A stretch of DNA of 64,000 bases, from assembly GCA_030844895.1 (NCBI GenBank), contig CM061226.1, positions 49,536,898 to 49,600,897 on the forward strand, read 5' to 3'. The notes beneath the pieces are model-generated. The model was not told the DNA's origin, did no database searches, and was given only the letters and a program-made list of their open reading frames with translations. The DNA comes from Ambrosia x helenae (taxonomy: Eukaryota > Streptophyta > Magnoliopsida > Asterales > Asteraceae). Shown here piece by piece: positions 19,807-31,723 of this stretch. A program made the translations under genes and the position numbers. How positions within the stretch are numbered: the first letter of the stretch is position 1; each line of letters starts with the position of its first letter.

Positions 19807-20580
19807 AAGGACGAGTATTGGAACCACTTAAGTGAAGGATCTTCTGATATCAAGACCAGTCATTTTGAATTCAAAATTTGTTTTATTTTATGTTGCAAAT
19901 CAATTTTGAAGTGAATTATGACTACCTTAACTTTAAATGTTCCAGATGATATCTATGACGTGTTGGAAATTAACTACCATGATGTTTTGTTTATAACCCT
20001 ATGAGATGTTACTGAGAACTCGATGTGTATAGACCTATTTGTGCTAAGAAACTTAATTATTTAGATGCTTGAAACTCGATTGGACGTGACTTTTGATACG
20101 TAAACTAGAAAATTTGATACATGAGACAAAGGGAACTTGTCCATTATTATACCAACCATGTGACTCAACGTGCTGTTTTGATTAGAAAGACATAACACAC
20201 TAATGTAAGGTAAATTGACGATTGCAGTCCAGAACGTAATCGTGAATTTACAGGTATGTTAAGGTGAGATGGATTTCTATTAGGACGTTGGTAAGATGTT
20301 CAGTACACTTTCAAGGTACCTAAGGTGTGGTGGGTTAGTTGCGGTACACCCTATATATAAACACCAATGGTGCTACGAAGGTGAAACTGGGGATCAAACC
20401 AGGTGCTCGGGTAGACAATTAGTACATTCTTGAAACACCTATGGTGTGGTGGGTCAGCTGCGGTACACCCCATATATATATATAAACACTAAAAGTGTGT
20501 AGAGAATGCGACTGGGAATCTAGCCAAGCATTAGTCCTAATTAGTTATGTGTTGGTTCAACAGAATGCATTGTAACCTAG
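19807..20580 (+). other. Non-coding 3' part of element A
   Basis: No coding potential is seen. Two related segments, about 20315-20375 and 20440-20505, each contain GTGTGGTGGGT, GCGGTACACCC and a TATATAAACAC-like word. They form an imperfect duplication about 125 bases apart that could contain alternative TATA boxes. The segment ends at the left edge of LTR1 of element B, whose flanking pentamer is CCTAG. Confidence 0.5.
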
Positions 20581-23500
20581 TGTGACACCCGTCGAAATCA
20601 CAGGTCATATCCGTAAATTAGTTACACATACACATTGTGCATGACATCTCATATTACATGTTTTATTACAATTGAGCCATACAGGGTCTCAACAAGCCAA
20701 TTTCAATGCTTACAGTTTAGCATTAGGTCCACTAGTAGGTGCAATTTCATAACTAGTTGAGTAGTTATCATGAGCTATAGAGAGATCATAGCAAAAAACC
20801 CTAGTTTGGGAAACTCATACAATTATACATAACATTTCAATTGTGATTCAATCAAGGACAAAATCAAATAATGTCCATATACAAGGAATCACCCAAACAC
20901 AACGCCCACATGTGACTATTAATACGATTAGTTAAAAATATATATATTGAACACACAATAATATATTATTTTGTGGCACCTAAACTTGTACAAAGATCAT
21001 ACTCAACATCTAATTATAACATGTGAATATGCATTTGTACAAGACATGAGTTTAAAATGTTCAAAAAAAAATATATAATATATACATGTGTGTATGTGCT
21101 TTCCAAAGTTGAAATCCTACACCTTTAATGAACCATCATTTCCATCACTAAGATTCCACCCTAATTAGTTAAACATTAGACCTTGTATTCATTCCATGAT
21201 AGTTGACTTACCAAAAATATGTAACCTCCATATACATACATATATACACGACATACATATACATATGTGTGTAGTGTTTGTGTCTTCCACTCTTACACAA
21301 GTCTCTTCATTTTATTCTTCCACCAAGATTTCCTAAGACAAACTTTAGTCACCTCCATCACATTCCTAGACCTTACACTAATAAGGAAGGCATCTTATGA
21401 CATCTAGGAAAGTTCTAAGTTGACTTACCCCATTTGTAAACCAACTCTTCCACCATGATCCTACCATAATCTACCTAGGATTTCACTAATGTGACTAATG
21501 AGCATGCTTATCATACATCAAGCTTAGATGATTTAGACTAAACAATAACCTCCCAAACACCCTCAAATATTTCGGCCCACATACCCCAAAAGACAAGATC
21601 CTACCACATCAATCCTAAGATGTTCCAAATCTAACAAACACCATGATCATCTAACATCACATCCAAGGGAGTTGGCTTATCCTAACCTCCAAACTAATCC
21701 CCATTTTTGGCCCACTATAACCAAGAAAACATGCATGTGTCAAGTCCAAGATCTCTTCCTAATCTCACCAAAATCACCTTTACAAGATCTTAATCCATAT
21801 TTAGAAAGATGCTCTCTTTCACCTTTCCTAAGTTATGATACCATGCCAATTTAAATTTCTATATAAATGGCCAAGGTTAGTGAGGTTTAGTGCACCAAAA
21901 CAACTAACACACCACCTCCCTACCTCTCTCCCTCTCCCTTCTTGGCTCGCACCACCTCCACACCACCGCCGAACCCCCACTCGGCCAAACCACCATCATA
22001 AACCACCGCCCACACTCATTACCAATATCCATTGACCTTCAAGGGACTCTTAGGGGTACAAGGAGCATAACCAAGTTGTACAAGGCCCCTAAATCCCTCT
22101 TTTCTTAAGACACTAGGAGGTATAACATTTGTTTTCTCAAACTTGTGTCTTTATTTTTACATAGTCTTTTAAATACAAAGTTGTTCACTAGTATGTTTAC
22201 TCTTGTAACTAAACCAAACAAGTGATCGAACTCATGCTTTAAAATACATTATGTTAGTTGGTAAAAGTATGTGTTTACACCCCATAGGGCCGAAACATAT
22301 ATGGATATATATCCATCATTGCCAAAAAATTTATAAGAAAATTTTATGTTTTCTAAACTCATTAACATAAGGCATGGTGTTGAAAGTTGTTAGTTTATGA
22401 CAAAGCTTACCAAAAATCCATGTGTTTTCAAGAAAAGTAATATTTTGACATGAAATATTATTATTTTCACAAAGTTGTCAAGTTATGAAAATAATAAGTT
22501 AAACATACTTAAATATGGTAGATCTATACACATGACAAGACAAAAGTTGTAAAACCTTCAACACATGAGCACATCAAAGTGTATACAACACTTGTTTTTC
22601 ACAAGTAAAAGTGGTGTTTTTCCAAGAAACTAAGCTATCTTTTTGTCAAGATTACTAGTTTACATAAAGAGGGTGAATCTTTCAACGCAAAACCATGAAG
22701 TTCATATTTTGGAAAATACTACATTAGAAACCCTAATGTGGAACATTTAAAAGGGTAAACATTGTATCCTTTGACAAATAAGTCATTAAATATGTAAATA
22801 TTTCCATCAAAGACACATTTAACTTAAAGAGTTAAGTTACAAGGACAATCGTAACAAGAGAACAACTTGTAGACAGTACAAGTAACATAGACCTAAGATG
22901 TCTCTTTTACATAGGACACATAGGTCGATCTCTCTAGCTCATATTCATTAGTTCATTTCCAAGACATACCATAAGGTGATTTTCACAGCCCCTTTTTACT
23001 ATTTTTACATTTTTTCGGGGGAAAAACATGCGTACAATGTTCAGTTTTCAGTTACATACATGACTATTATGTGAACATGAGACATCAAGGTTCAGGATCC
23101 ATTAAGCCCTCGTGTCATACATCATACCATAACCATTAGCTATGGACTTAGCCATGAAACACCAGAAAAGATCTATTGGGTTGACACCCCACTCTTAGTC
23201 AGTCGCTCTAACCGGATGACAGATATCAAAAGAGTGCTAGTATTTCACATTTATTCATTGTCTTGAGTGTACAATGGGAGAGGCACAACATGTCAAGGTT
23301 TGGTTATGGGCTCATGTCAAATCACATATTAATTATTGCCCTAGCTAGGCAGTAATTTAGTCGGATTTGGGATTACAGGTCCAACATGCAAAAACCTGTG
23401 AACTCACCCACTTTATGTTGACCCATATATTTTTCATGCATGTTTTTCAGGAAATTAGCATGGAGCATGGAACTTGGGAAGGTCGCGTGCGAGCATTTTA

Positions 23501-23710
23501 GGGATACCATCTTTTAAACTATTGTTGTGATATTTTGATCTAAACACTTTAAACAATGGTTTCTAATCCAAACAATTAATGTTATGTTTTGTAAGACTTG
23601 AATGTTTTAAATGGTAATTCCTGTTTTATTAAATAATGCTCGTGTGACTTTTGTGCTTGGAAAATCATTTCAGTTGCACTCCATGTTTCCGCCTTAGGCG
23701 GGGTGTGACA
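20581..23710 (+). repeat. Left LTR of element B, 3130 bp
   Basis: The LTR begins TGTGACACCCGTCG and ends GGGGTGTGACA. It matches 31724-33726 over its first ~1.95 kb with only scattered differences. Small open frames found in both copies (for example 21672-21854 and 32875-33069) are duplicated simply because the LTRs are copies and show no coding features. Confidence 0.85.
21861..21868 (+). promoter_or_regulatory. TATA box of LTR B
   Basis: ATATAAAT in the context TTTCTATATAAATGGCC lies in the LTR, with the corresponding TTTCTATATAAAGGGCC in the right LTR near 33059. It is a plausible core promoter for the retroelement transcript. Confidence 0.45.
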
Positions 23711-23730
23711 GAGCGTTATCGAAGCACAAG
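23711..23730 (+). other. Degenerate primer-binding site of element B
   Basis: Directly after the LTR, GAGCGTTATCGAAGC followed by ACAAGGTTATAGCG is recognisably derived from the TGGTATCAGAGC..AGGTTATAG context seen in elements A and C, with several substitutions. Confidence 0.55.
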
Positions 23731-23941
23731 GTTATAGCGAACTGAGATTATTTTGAGTCAAACTATAATATAAACAAAAGAAATTAATTTTTGAAATGTT
23801 TTTCCAAAGGAAAGAAACACAGCAAGTATCCTTATGCGCTACGCAAGTTCCATGCCAGTTACATACTTCACACATTAGTAGATATATTAAGTACACTACA
23901 TACTTTCTGACACACACGTGTGTTCATTGATATCCAGGATC

Positions 23942-24826
23942 ATGGCACACAACGAGGACCCTATCATCATCTCCGATTCTGAAGAGGAGGTTGTACCCGA
24001 CAGCCCTCCAGCCGCCGACATTCAGCAGGGTTATGAGCCGATTCCAGCGACTCGGATGTCGAGGAGGACCACATGCATGTGGACCACGTTGTCTCAGACG
24101 ACGAGGATGTTGTGCCCGCTGGAGAGGCACAGCAGGAGGATGCACCATTACCGTATCCAGAGCCTAGGATGCCATCGTTCCGCTCTTATCGCCCGTGTCC
24201 GGGTGGTGTACGTCTGATGTACACACCTCAGAAATGAGTACTTCCTCCCCGGCTTCTATCGCTCTAGTTGAGGCTCCTGCCCAGGTTGACCCTAAGCCTC
24301 CAGCACCTGCAGACCCCCACCCCCAGCACCAGAGGCACCACAGCTACCCAAGAAGAAGCTACGTCGGAGATCACAGGCTCGTAAGAGGACTTACTTGCCG
24401 ACTGTTGACGGTTTTCTAGCCTACTCCGATGAGGACACCGACAGTGAGGTCCCTTCTACCTTCGAGGTCGGTGAGTCATCCTAGCCATCCTCTGACACTT
24501 CGTTACCCACTGGTTTCGAGTCAGCTCCTGTGCGCCACTTCCACTACTCTGTTCGGGACATGATTGGGCGTCACGACACAGAGGTAGGGGTGTTACGTGA
24601 GAGAGTCCAGGGGATTGAGGATGACCTATACCTGACCGGTAATACTAGGGATCCCATCCTCTATCGCCTAGCTGAGTCGGGTACATGTATGTACGAGGCG
24701 GATCAGGGATGCGTCGCAGCAGAGGAGCGTGTCACCGAGCTTGAGGCTAGAGTTGACGATCTCGAGATGAGGATGACTGCAGCTGTTGCAGCCTTGTCTG
24801 CTGCTTTCCCACCCCCATCCCCGTAG
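23942..24826 (+). pseudogene. Leader ORF of element B (acidic, coiled-coil), frameshifted
   Basis: Between primer-binding site and gag lies an ORF starting MAHNEDPIIISDSEEE. After a frame change near 24045 it continues with SDVEEDHMHVDHVVSDDED. It is broken again, and the last part (24530-24826) encodes HYSVRDMIGRHDTEVGVLRE and EERVTELEARVDDLEMRM, a heptad-rich coiled coil, ending at a stop. Comparable acidic leader ORFs are, to my knowledge, found upstream of gag in some plant Tekay-type elements, with no established function. This copy has at least two frame disruptions. The 270 bases that follow, up to gag, contain no gene. Confidence 0.55.
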
Positions 24827-25098
24827 GTTATCATGTATTGTACTAGTAGTAGTAGTTTAAAACTTGTAAGGCAGTATGCCATTTACTTTGTATGCAGAAA
24901 CAAAATTCCATCAAGTATGTTAAAATTTCTATGAAAGTTTGATATTTGGTTTCCTATACTGTTGTTGTGTCGTGTCGTGCATTTATGATCGTGTTTGTCT
25001 TTCGTGTTGATTGTATAGTTGTTTTGATTGGTGCATATCTTGACAATATTATACAGTGATATGTGTCTCATTCTTTTAATCTTATGTATTAGAAGAAT

Positions 25099-26260
25099 AT
25101 GCCTCCCAAAAGAACTACTCGATCGACTTCTAAGGGGGAAGCTTTTCCAACCGCCTCAGTGGATTTAGCCAGGGTAATCGCGGAGGATATTGCGCAACAT
25201 GAAGCGAACCGCGCCGATTCCAGTGGCGGTTCGGGTGCAGCAGGCCGACGTAGAACCCAGGATCCCGAGACTGGTAAAGCTTTTGCCTATCCCTTCTTAG
25301 TCTTGATCTTATCTTATGCCGACTCCATCGACTGATCAACCATTCATTCTGACTCCACGGAAGTAGAGAATACCGTGCGTGGGTGTTCCTACAAGACTTT
25401 CATGGCATGCAAGCCTTGGAACTTTCGTGGGTCAGAAGGTGCAATTGGTATATTCCGTTGGATCGAGAAAACTGAGTCAGTACTTGATATCAGTGGTTGT
25501 TCAGAGGAACAAAAGATCAAGTATGTCACTTGCACCTTCCAAGATGAAGCATTGACATGGTGGAACCTGCAAGAGCAGACCTTGGGTCGTGAAGCTGCCT
25601 ATAATCTCTCGTGGACCGAGCTGAAATCGATGCTGATGGATAAGTATTGCCCGCGGAGTGAACTGCAGAAGTTGGAAACTGAGTTCTCGAACTTATCCAT
25701 GAGCGGGGCGGACATCGCAGCCTATACCACCCGATTTCATGAGCTTTCTCGCTTGGTTCCCCACATGGTACCCCTGAGTACAAGCGGGTAGAGAGATACA
25801 TCTGGGGACTTTCTCCTAAGATTCGTAGCATGGTTACCACTGCTGCTCCAGCTTCTATCCAGCACGCTGTCACTCTTGCGCACAGTCTCACTGATGACGC
25901 AGTTCGCATGGGTTCCTTAACCCAAAAGGAATCCGGCAAGGGTGAAAGTTCTGGAAACAAGCGCAAGTGGTCCCATTTCAAGAAAGGGAGAAGTTCGGAA
26001 GGCAATTCCAACAAGAAGCCCGAAACCATCAAAGTTTTTGCTACCACCGCTACTGAAACTTGCAAGCCATACAACGGGCCCCACCCTTTTTGCAACAAAT
26101 GCAAGTACCATCACGTGGGGACGTGTGACAGCATCAAGTGCGAGAAGTGCAAGCGGATGGGATATCCCACAGTGCAATGCCGGTCCAAGGAGGTTGTGAA
26201 CAATGATGGAAAACCGAGATGTTTCGAATGTGGTGCCACAGACCATTTTCAAGAGGGACT
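25099..26260 (+). pseudogene. Gag of element B, frameshifted
   Basis: The start MPPKRTTRSTSKGEAF lies near the end of the leader region. A frame change near 25280-25370 precedes CSYKTFMACKPWNFRGSEGA, ALTWWNLQEQTLGREA and YCPRSELQKLETEFSNL, the capsid core. A second shift occurs near 25775. The C-terminal part has a basic segment, CNKCKYHHVGTCDSIKCEKC and the CCHC knuckle start CFECGATDHF. A third shift inside that knuckle (about 26250) passes into the pol frame, which supplies RDCPKLK. Gag and pol were probably one continuous frame originally. Confidence 0.8.
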
Positions 26261-28404
26261 GCCCCAAGCTGAAAGACCATTACAAGAAGGAAAGCCCAAA
26301 ACTGAAGCAGGGCGGGGATGTGAGGGATAGAAACGGTAACGGGAACAACGGGGGCGGTGGCAGGAATGCACGTGCCTTCGTCATTGGAGCCACAGAGGCT
26401 AGACAGGATCCTGACACAGTTACCGGTACATTCCTTCTCAATAATCGCTCTGTTAGTGTTTTATTTGATTCCGGTGCCGATAAAAGTTTTATATCTATGG
26501 AAGTTAGTCGACTGCTAGATGTAGTACCCGAGCCATTAGAGGCTAAGTATGTAATTGAGTTGGCTGACGGTAAAAAGATTGAAGTTACTTGTATCCTTCG
26601 GGAGTGTCAACTAGAGTTGTCGGGTTTGTCTTTCCCCATCGACCTTATGCCGGTACCTTTGGGTAGTTTTGACGTTGTTGTAGGCATGGATTGGTTGTCT
26701 TTGTATCGCGCTGAGATCGTTTGTTACGACAAGATTATTCGGATTCCCCTCCCTGATGGAGAATTCCTTTCTGTGTACGGTATCAAGGGCGGTGCTCCGC
26801 TAAATCTCATCTCCAGCATGAAAGCCCTTAAGTATCTTCGAAAGGGTTATTCGGCCTTTTTGGCACTTTTATCTGTTTCCTCTACCGATGAGAAGAAGAT
26901 CGACGATATTCCTGTTGTACGCGAGTTTCCTGATGTATTTCTCGATGATTTATCTGGTCTTCCTCCCCATCGTCAGGTTGAGTTCAGTATTGATCTTGTA
27001 TCGGGAGCTGCTCCTATTGCTCGGGCCCCCTACCGTCTTGCACCTCCCGAGATGCAGGAATTGTCTAGTCAGTTACAGGAACTCTTGGACAAGGGTTTCA
27101 TTAGACCAAGTTCTTCCCCTTGGGGAGCCCCGATTCTGTTCGTTAAGAAGAAGGATGGAAGTTTTCGATTGTGTGTGGATTATAGAGAATTGAACAAAGT
27201 GACCATCAAGAACCGTTATCCTCTTCCACGTATTGATGATCTATTCGACCAACTCCAGGGTTCTAGCTACTACTCTAAGATTGATTTGAGGTCCGGTTAT
27301 CACCAGTTGCGCGTAAGGGAAGCTGACGTTGCAAAGACTGCCTTTCGTACACGTTATGGCCATTTTGAGTTCTTGGTCATGCCTTTCGGTCTCACAAACG
27401 CACCGGCGGTTTTCATGGATTTGATGAACCGCGTTTGCAAACCGTATCTTGACAAGTTCGTCATCGTGTTTATTGATGACATCCTGATTTACTCCAAGAA
27501 CAAGACCGAACATGAGGAACACCTGCGCTTGGTTTTGGAACTTTTGCAACGGGAACAACTTTACGCTAAGTTCTCAAAGTGTGACTTTTGGTTACGCGAA
27601 GTTCAGTTCCTAGGACATGTGGTTAATGAACTAGGAATTCATGTCGATCCAGCTAAGATCGAAGCGATCAAGGACTGGGAAGCACCAAAGACGCCAACTG
27701 AGGTGCGGCAATTCCTAGGCCTTGCGGGCTATTATCGTCGTTTCATTAAGGGGTTCTCGAAGATCGCTCAACCCCTCACCACTCTTACTCAGAAGGATAG
27801 AAAATTCGCCTGGGGTGAACCACAAGAGTCAGCATTTCAAAAACTGAAGTCTAAACTTTGTTCTGCTCCTATTTTGTCCTTGCCTGAAGGCCCTGATGAT
27901 TTCGTTGTTTACTGTGATGCTTCTATTCATGGTCTCGGTTGCGTGTTGATGCAACGCGAGAAAGTGATTGCGTATGCTTCTCGGCAACTCAAGGTGCACG
28001 AGAGGAACTACACCACCCATGACTTGGAATTGGGTGCAGTGGTTTTCGCGTTGAAAATTTGGAGACATTACTTGTACGGTACCAAATGCACCATCTACAC
28101 CGATCACAAGAGTCTTCAACATATTTTCGACCAACAACATTTGAACATACGACAGCGTCGTTGGATTGAACTCCTGAACGACTATGATTGCGCCATTAAG
28201 TACCATCCTGGCAAAGCGAATGTAGTAGCAGACACCTTGAGCAGGAAGGAATCAATTAATCCTCGTCGCGTTCGGGCGTTGCAGCTCACCATTCATTCCT
28301 CTCTACCTGACCAACTCCGTTCTGCTCAGTTAGAAGCTTTGAAGGAGGAAAACCTTAAAGCTGAGACTATGCACGGTGCCGACAAGCACCCGGGGAAACC
28401 ATGA
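26248..28404 (+). CDS. Chromovirus pol of element B, copy 1: protease, RT, RNase H; integrase missing
   Basis: This is the longest uninterrupted coding block of the window. It encodes, in order, the knuckle remainder, protease (LFDSGADKSFIS), RT (FRLCVDYRELNKVTIKN, YHQLRV, MPFGLTNAPAVFMDLMNRVC, active site FIDD) and RNase H (VVYCDASIHGLGCVLMQR, TDHKSLQHIFD, ADTLSRKE). It stops after ETMHGADKHPGKP, where related elements continue into the integrase zinc-binding domain. The break coincides with the start of the foreign LTR remnant. The open frame across about 700 codons suggests a younger or less decayed source than pol copy 2. Start given is the first codon after the gag frame change. Confidence 0.85.
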   Translation, partial: FKRDCPKLKDHYKKESPKLKQGGDVRDRNGNGNNGGGGRNARAFVIGATEARQDPDTVTGTFLLNNRSVSVLFDSGADKSFISMEVSRLLDVVPEPLEAKYVIELADGKKIEVTCILRECQLELSGLSFPIDLMPVPLGSFDVVVGMDWLSLYRAEIVCYDKIIRIPLPDGEFLSVYGIKGGAPLNLISSMKALKYLRKGYSAFLALLSVSSTDEKKIDDIPVVREFPDVFLDDLSGLPPHRQVEFSIDLVSGAAPIARAPYRLAPPEMQELSSQLQELLDKGFIRPSSSPWGAPILFVKKKDGSFRLCVDYRELNKVTIKNRYPLPRIDDLFDQLQGSSYYSKIDLRSGYHQLRVREADVAKTAFRTRYGHFEFLVMPFGLTNAPAVFMDLMNRVCKPYLDKFVIVFIDDILIYSKNKTEHEEHLRLVLELLQREQLYAKFSKCDFWLREVQFLGHVVNELGIHVDPAKIEAIKDWEAPKTPTEVRQFLGLAGYYRRFIKGFSKIAQPLTTLTQKDRKFAWGEPQESAFQKLKSKLCSAPILSLPEGPDDFVVYCDASIHGLGCVLMQREKVIAYASRQLKVHERNYTTHDLELGAVVFALKIWRHYLYGTKCTIYTDHKSLQHIFDQQHLNIRQRRWIELLNDYDCAIKYHPGKANVVADTLSRKESINPRRVRALQLTIHSSLPDQLRSAQLEALKEENLKAETMHGADKHPGKP

Positions 28405-28978
28405 ATGTGCGGGTTAGCACAACGGGGAAATGTGAATAGATCTATTGGGAGTGACCAACCCCGCTCGTCGGCTTGGAGGGTCGGCGAGTGCATATTGTCT
28501 CAAACAGGAACAGGTTTACTATTCGGGCACGACATCTGGGTTGCGAGTTAGTAATGGTTTTCCAATCGTAGAAGTAACAAAACATACGCCTAGCTAGCGT
28601 ACTTTGGTTTGCAAATTGATATAGTATGGACAGGTTGAACTTGGTACTTTAATTACAAACCTGTGAACTCACCAGCATTTTTGTGCTGACGTAACTCTTA
28701 CATGTTTTCTCAGGTCGCTAAGGTAGCATAACGGAACTAGGGCGCATGCGTCTGCACGGCGTCTAGTTAGGATTGCATGGTTTTCGAACATTGAATAATT
28801 TGGTTTACTTTTGGATTATGTTTTGAGAATAAGCTTCCGCTGTATTTGGGGATTTTAAACTATGTTTTTGAAATTGCATATGTTCATTTAGATTTGTTTA
28901 TTGTGATCGTTGACTTGGATCCTGGTTTATCATGCGCCTCGCGGTAAAACTCCGCAAGTGGATTTTGAGGGTGTGACA
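28405..28978 (+). repeat. 3' remnant of a foreign LTR (element X)
   Basis: The segment ends CATGCGCCTCGCGG ... TTTGAGGGTGTGACA, closely resembling the LTR end of element C (CATGCGCCTCGCGGTA ... TTTGAGGGTGTGACA), and contains the ACCTGTGAACTCACCAGCAT stretch common in this LTR type. It starts abruptly inside pol copy 1 and its end directly abuts RT codons of pol copy 2. It is therefore a truncated LTR from a relative of element C, marking a former insertion. Confidence 0.7.
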
Positions 28979-31723
28979 CGTTTAGCTCCCTCTGAGATGT
29001 AGGAACTATCCAACCAGTTGCAGGAACTACTTGACAAAGGATTCATCCGACTGAGCTTGTCACCCTGGGGAGCTACAGTCTTATTTGTCAAGAAGAAGGA
29101 TGGATCGATTCGCATGTGCATCGATTACAGAGAGTTAAACAAGCTCACGGTGAAGAACCGATATCCCCTTCCCAGGATCGATGATCTGTTTGATCAATTG
29201 CAAGGTTCGAGTTTCTACTCGAAGATTGACTTGAGATCAGGATATCATCAGTTGCGTATCCATGAGGAGGATATTCCCAAGACTGCTTTCAGGACGCGAT
29301 ATGGTCATAATGAGTTCCTAGTAATGTCGTTCGGTTTGACAAACGCACCAGCAGTGTTCATGGATCTGATGAACCGAGTGTGTAAGCCTTACCTCGACAA
29401 GTTCGTGATTGTGTTCATTGACGACATTCTGATCTATTCACGAACCCAAGAGGAACACAAACAACATTTGAGGGAAATTCTCAATCTGCTTAAGAGCGAG
29501 AAACTGTATGCAAAATTTTCCAAATGCGAATTCTAGATTCGTGAAGTTCACTTCCTTGGTCACGTTGTGAATGAAAAGGGCATACATGTCGATCCAGCCA
29601 AGATTGAAGCGATCAAAAATTGGGCTAGACCCGATACCCCAACCGAAGTTCTACAATTTCTAGGGTTAGCTGGCTATTATCGTCGATTCATCGAGAACTT
29701 TTCAAAAATAGCCCAGTCTCTAACAGTCTTGACCCAAAAAGACAAGAAATTCAAATGGGGAGATTCGCAAGAATCGGCTTTCCAGCTTTTGAAGCTCAAG
29801 TTATGCGGCGCATCAATTCTCTCATTGCCAGAAGGAACTGAAGATTTTGTAGTTTATTACGATGCATCTCACCAAGGTCTCGGTTGTGTCCTAATGCAGA
29901 GGAATAAGGTTATTGCCTATGCCTCACGCCAACTCAAGGTGCACGAACGGAACTACACAGCCCATGATTTAGAATTGGGTGCAGTAGTGTTCGCACTCAA
30001 GATTTGGAGACACTACCTCTTTGGGACTAAGTGTAGTATCTTTACTGACCATAAGATCTTACAACATATCTTTGACTAGAAAGACCTGAACATGCATCAA
30101 AGACGATGGGTTGAGCTACTCAATGACTACGACTGTGAGATTAAGTACCATCCAGGGAAGGCAAACATTGTGGCAGACGCATTAAGCCGAAAGGAGCGTG
30201 CCAAGACATTGTGTGTCCGTGTGTTGGGCATGACCATTCATACCAATCTCATAGCCCGTATTCGTCAAGCTCAGCAAGAAGCTCTCAAGGATAGTAATAT
30301 CGAGCATGAAGCTCTATACAGTCAGTTTGATCAATTAGAGACAAGACCTGATGGGACAAAATATTTCTTGAATAGAATATGGGTTCCATTGTATGGAGGA
30401 TTGTGTGATATAGTTCTGGATGAGGCACACAAGTCCAAGTACTCAATACACCCCGGTGCGGATAAGATGTACAAGGATCTCAAGGAGTTCTATTGGTGGC
30501 CTAACCTCAAGGGTTGCATTGCGACCTATGTCAAACATTGTTTAACATGTTCAAAGGTCAAGGCCGAATACCAGAAGTCTTCAGGTATGCTTCATCTAAC
30601 AGAGATTCCTGTTTGGAAATGGGAGTAAATTTCCATGGACTTCGTTACCAAATTGCCAAAGACACCTCGTGGTCATGATGCAATCTGGGTAATTGTCGAT
30701 CGTCTGACAAAGTCTGCGCATTTCTTGCCCATCATGGAAACAGACAAGACGGAAAAATTATCCAGAATATACATCAATGAAATCGTATCCAGACACGGTG
30801 TGCCTATCTCCATAATCTCTGATCGAGATAGTCGTCTTACTTCAAGGTTTTGGAAATCATTGCAATAAGCCATTGGTTCCCGTCTGGATTTGAGTACCGC
30901 TTACCATCCTCGGACCGATGAGCAAAGCGAAAGGACCATTCAGACACTGGAAGATATGCTTCGTGCGTGGGTGATCGATTTTGGAGGAAATTGGGATACG
31001 AATTTGTCGTTGCTCGAATTTTCTTACAATAACAGTTATCACACTAGTATCAAAGTAGCACCTTTTGAAGCGTTGTATGGACGCAAGTGTCGATCCCCAG
31101 TGTGTTGGGCAGAAGTAGGGGACAAGCAGATGACAGGTCTCGAACTCATTCAGGAGACGACTGACAAGATTTTTCAGATCCGAGACAGACTGAAAGCTGC
31201 CACGGAAAGGGAGAAAAGTTATGCAGACCAAAGGCGTAAGCCCTTAGAGTTTCAAGTGGGTGACAGAGTCTTACTCAAAGTATCTCCATGGAAAGGAGTA
31301 CTCAGGCTTGGAAAACGTGGGAAGCTCAATCCCAGATACATAGGTCCATTCGAGATTCTTGCACGAATCGGACCAGTTGCATACAAGCTCAAACTGCCCG
31401 AAGAACTCAGTGGAGTGCATGACACATTTCACATTTCGAATCTCAAAAAGTGTCTTGCTGACGAGTTATTGGTCATCCCTCCAGAGGAGATCTACGTTGA
31501 CAAGCAACTCCATTTCATAGAGGAGCCACTGGAGATAACAGACTGGAAGGTTCAGAAACTTCATCGCAGTCAGGTCAAATTAGTTAAGGTACGTTGGAAC
31601 TCCAAGCGCGGACCCGAGTACACTTGGGAGCGTGAGGACCAAATGAAACGCAAGTACCCACATTTCTTTCAGATGACCAACGCCGAAAATTTCGCGGACA
31701 AAATTCCTCTAACAGGGGGAGAA
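28979..31723 (+). pseudogene. Chromovirus pol of element B, copy 2: RT, RNase H, integrase, chromodomain-like tail
   Basis: The coding sequence begins mid-RT (RLAPSEM) and retains GSIRMCIDYRELNKLTV, FIDDILIYS, RNase H (VVYYDASHQGLGC), the integrase zinc-binding HHCC region (YSIHPGADKMYKDLKEFYWW, CLTCSKVKAEYQ), core integrase (SMDFVTKLPKTPRG, VPISIISDRDSRLTSRF, with LEFSYNNSYHTSI downstream) and VKVRWNSKRGPEYTWERED, the chromodomain-like end of Tekay elements. Stops at 29000, 29534, 30077, 30626 and 30866 interrupt it. At the first three, pol copy 1 has Q, W and Q. After the last stop the frame runs through the polypurine tract into the right LTR and stops at 31903. Confidence 0.85.
31712..31723 (+). 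other. Polypurine tract of element B
   Basis: ACAGGGGGAGAA immediately precedes the TGTGACACCC start of the right LTR and is the expected plus-strand priming site. Confidence 0.8.

Larger units (their letters stand above)
16701..20580 (+). mobile_element. Ty3/gypsy element A: LTR plus broken gag, no pol
   Basis: The element has a 1393-bp LTR, a degenerate tRNA-Met primer-binding site and a gag pseudogene ending at 19806, then about 770 bases of non-coding DNA up to the insertion point of element B at 20581. No protease, RT or integrase is found and no second LTR of this type is present in the window. It is either a deleted chromovirus or a gag-only non-autonomous element whose right part lies beyond element B. 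Confidence 0.7.

Noticed and set aside
27241..28206. Minus-strand ORFs antisense to pol of element B
   Set aside because: Shadows of a strongly supported RT/RNase H coding strand.
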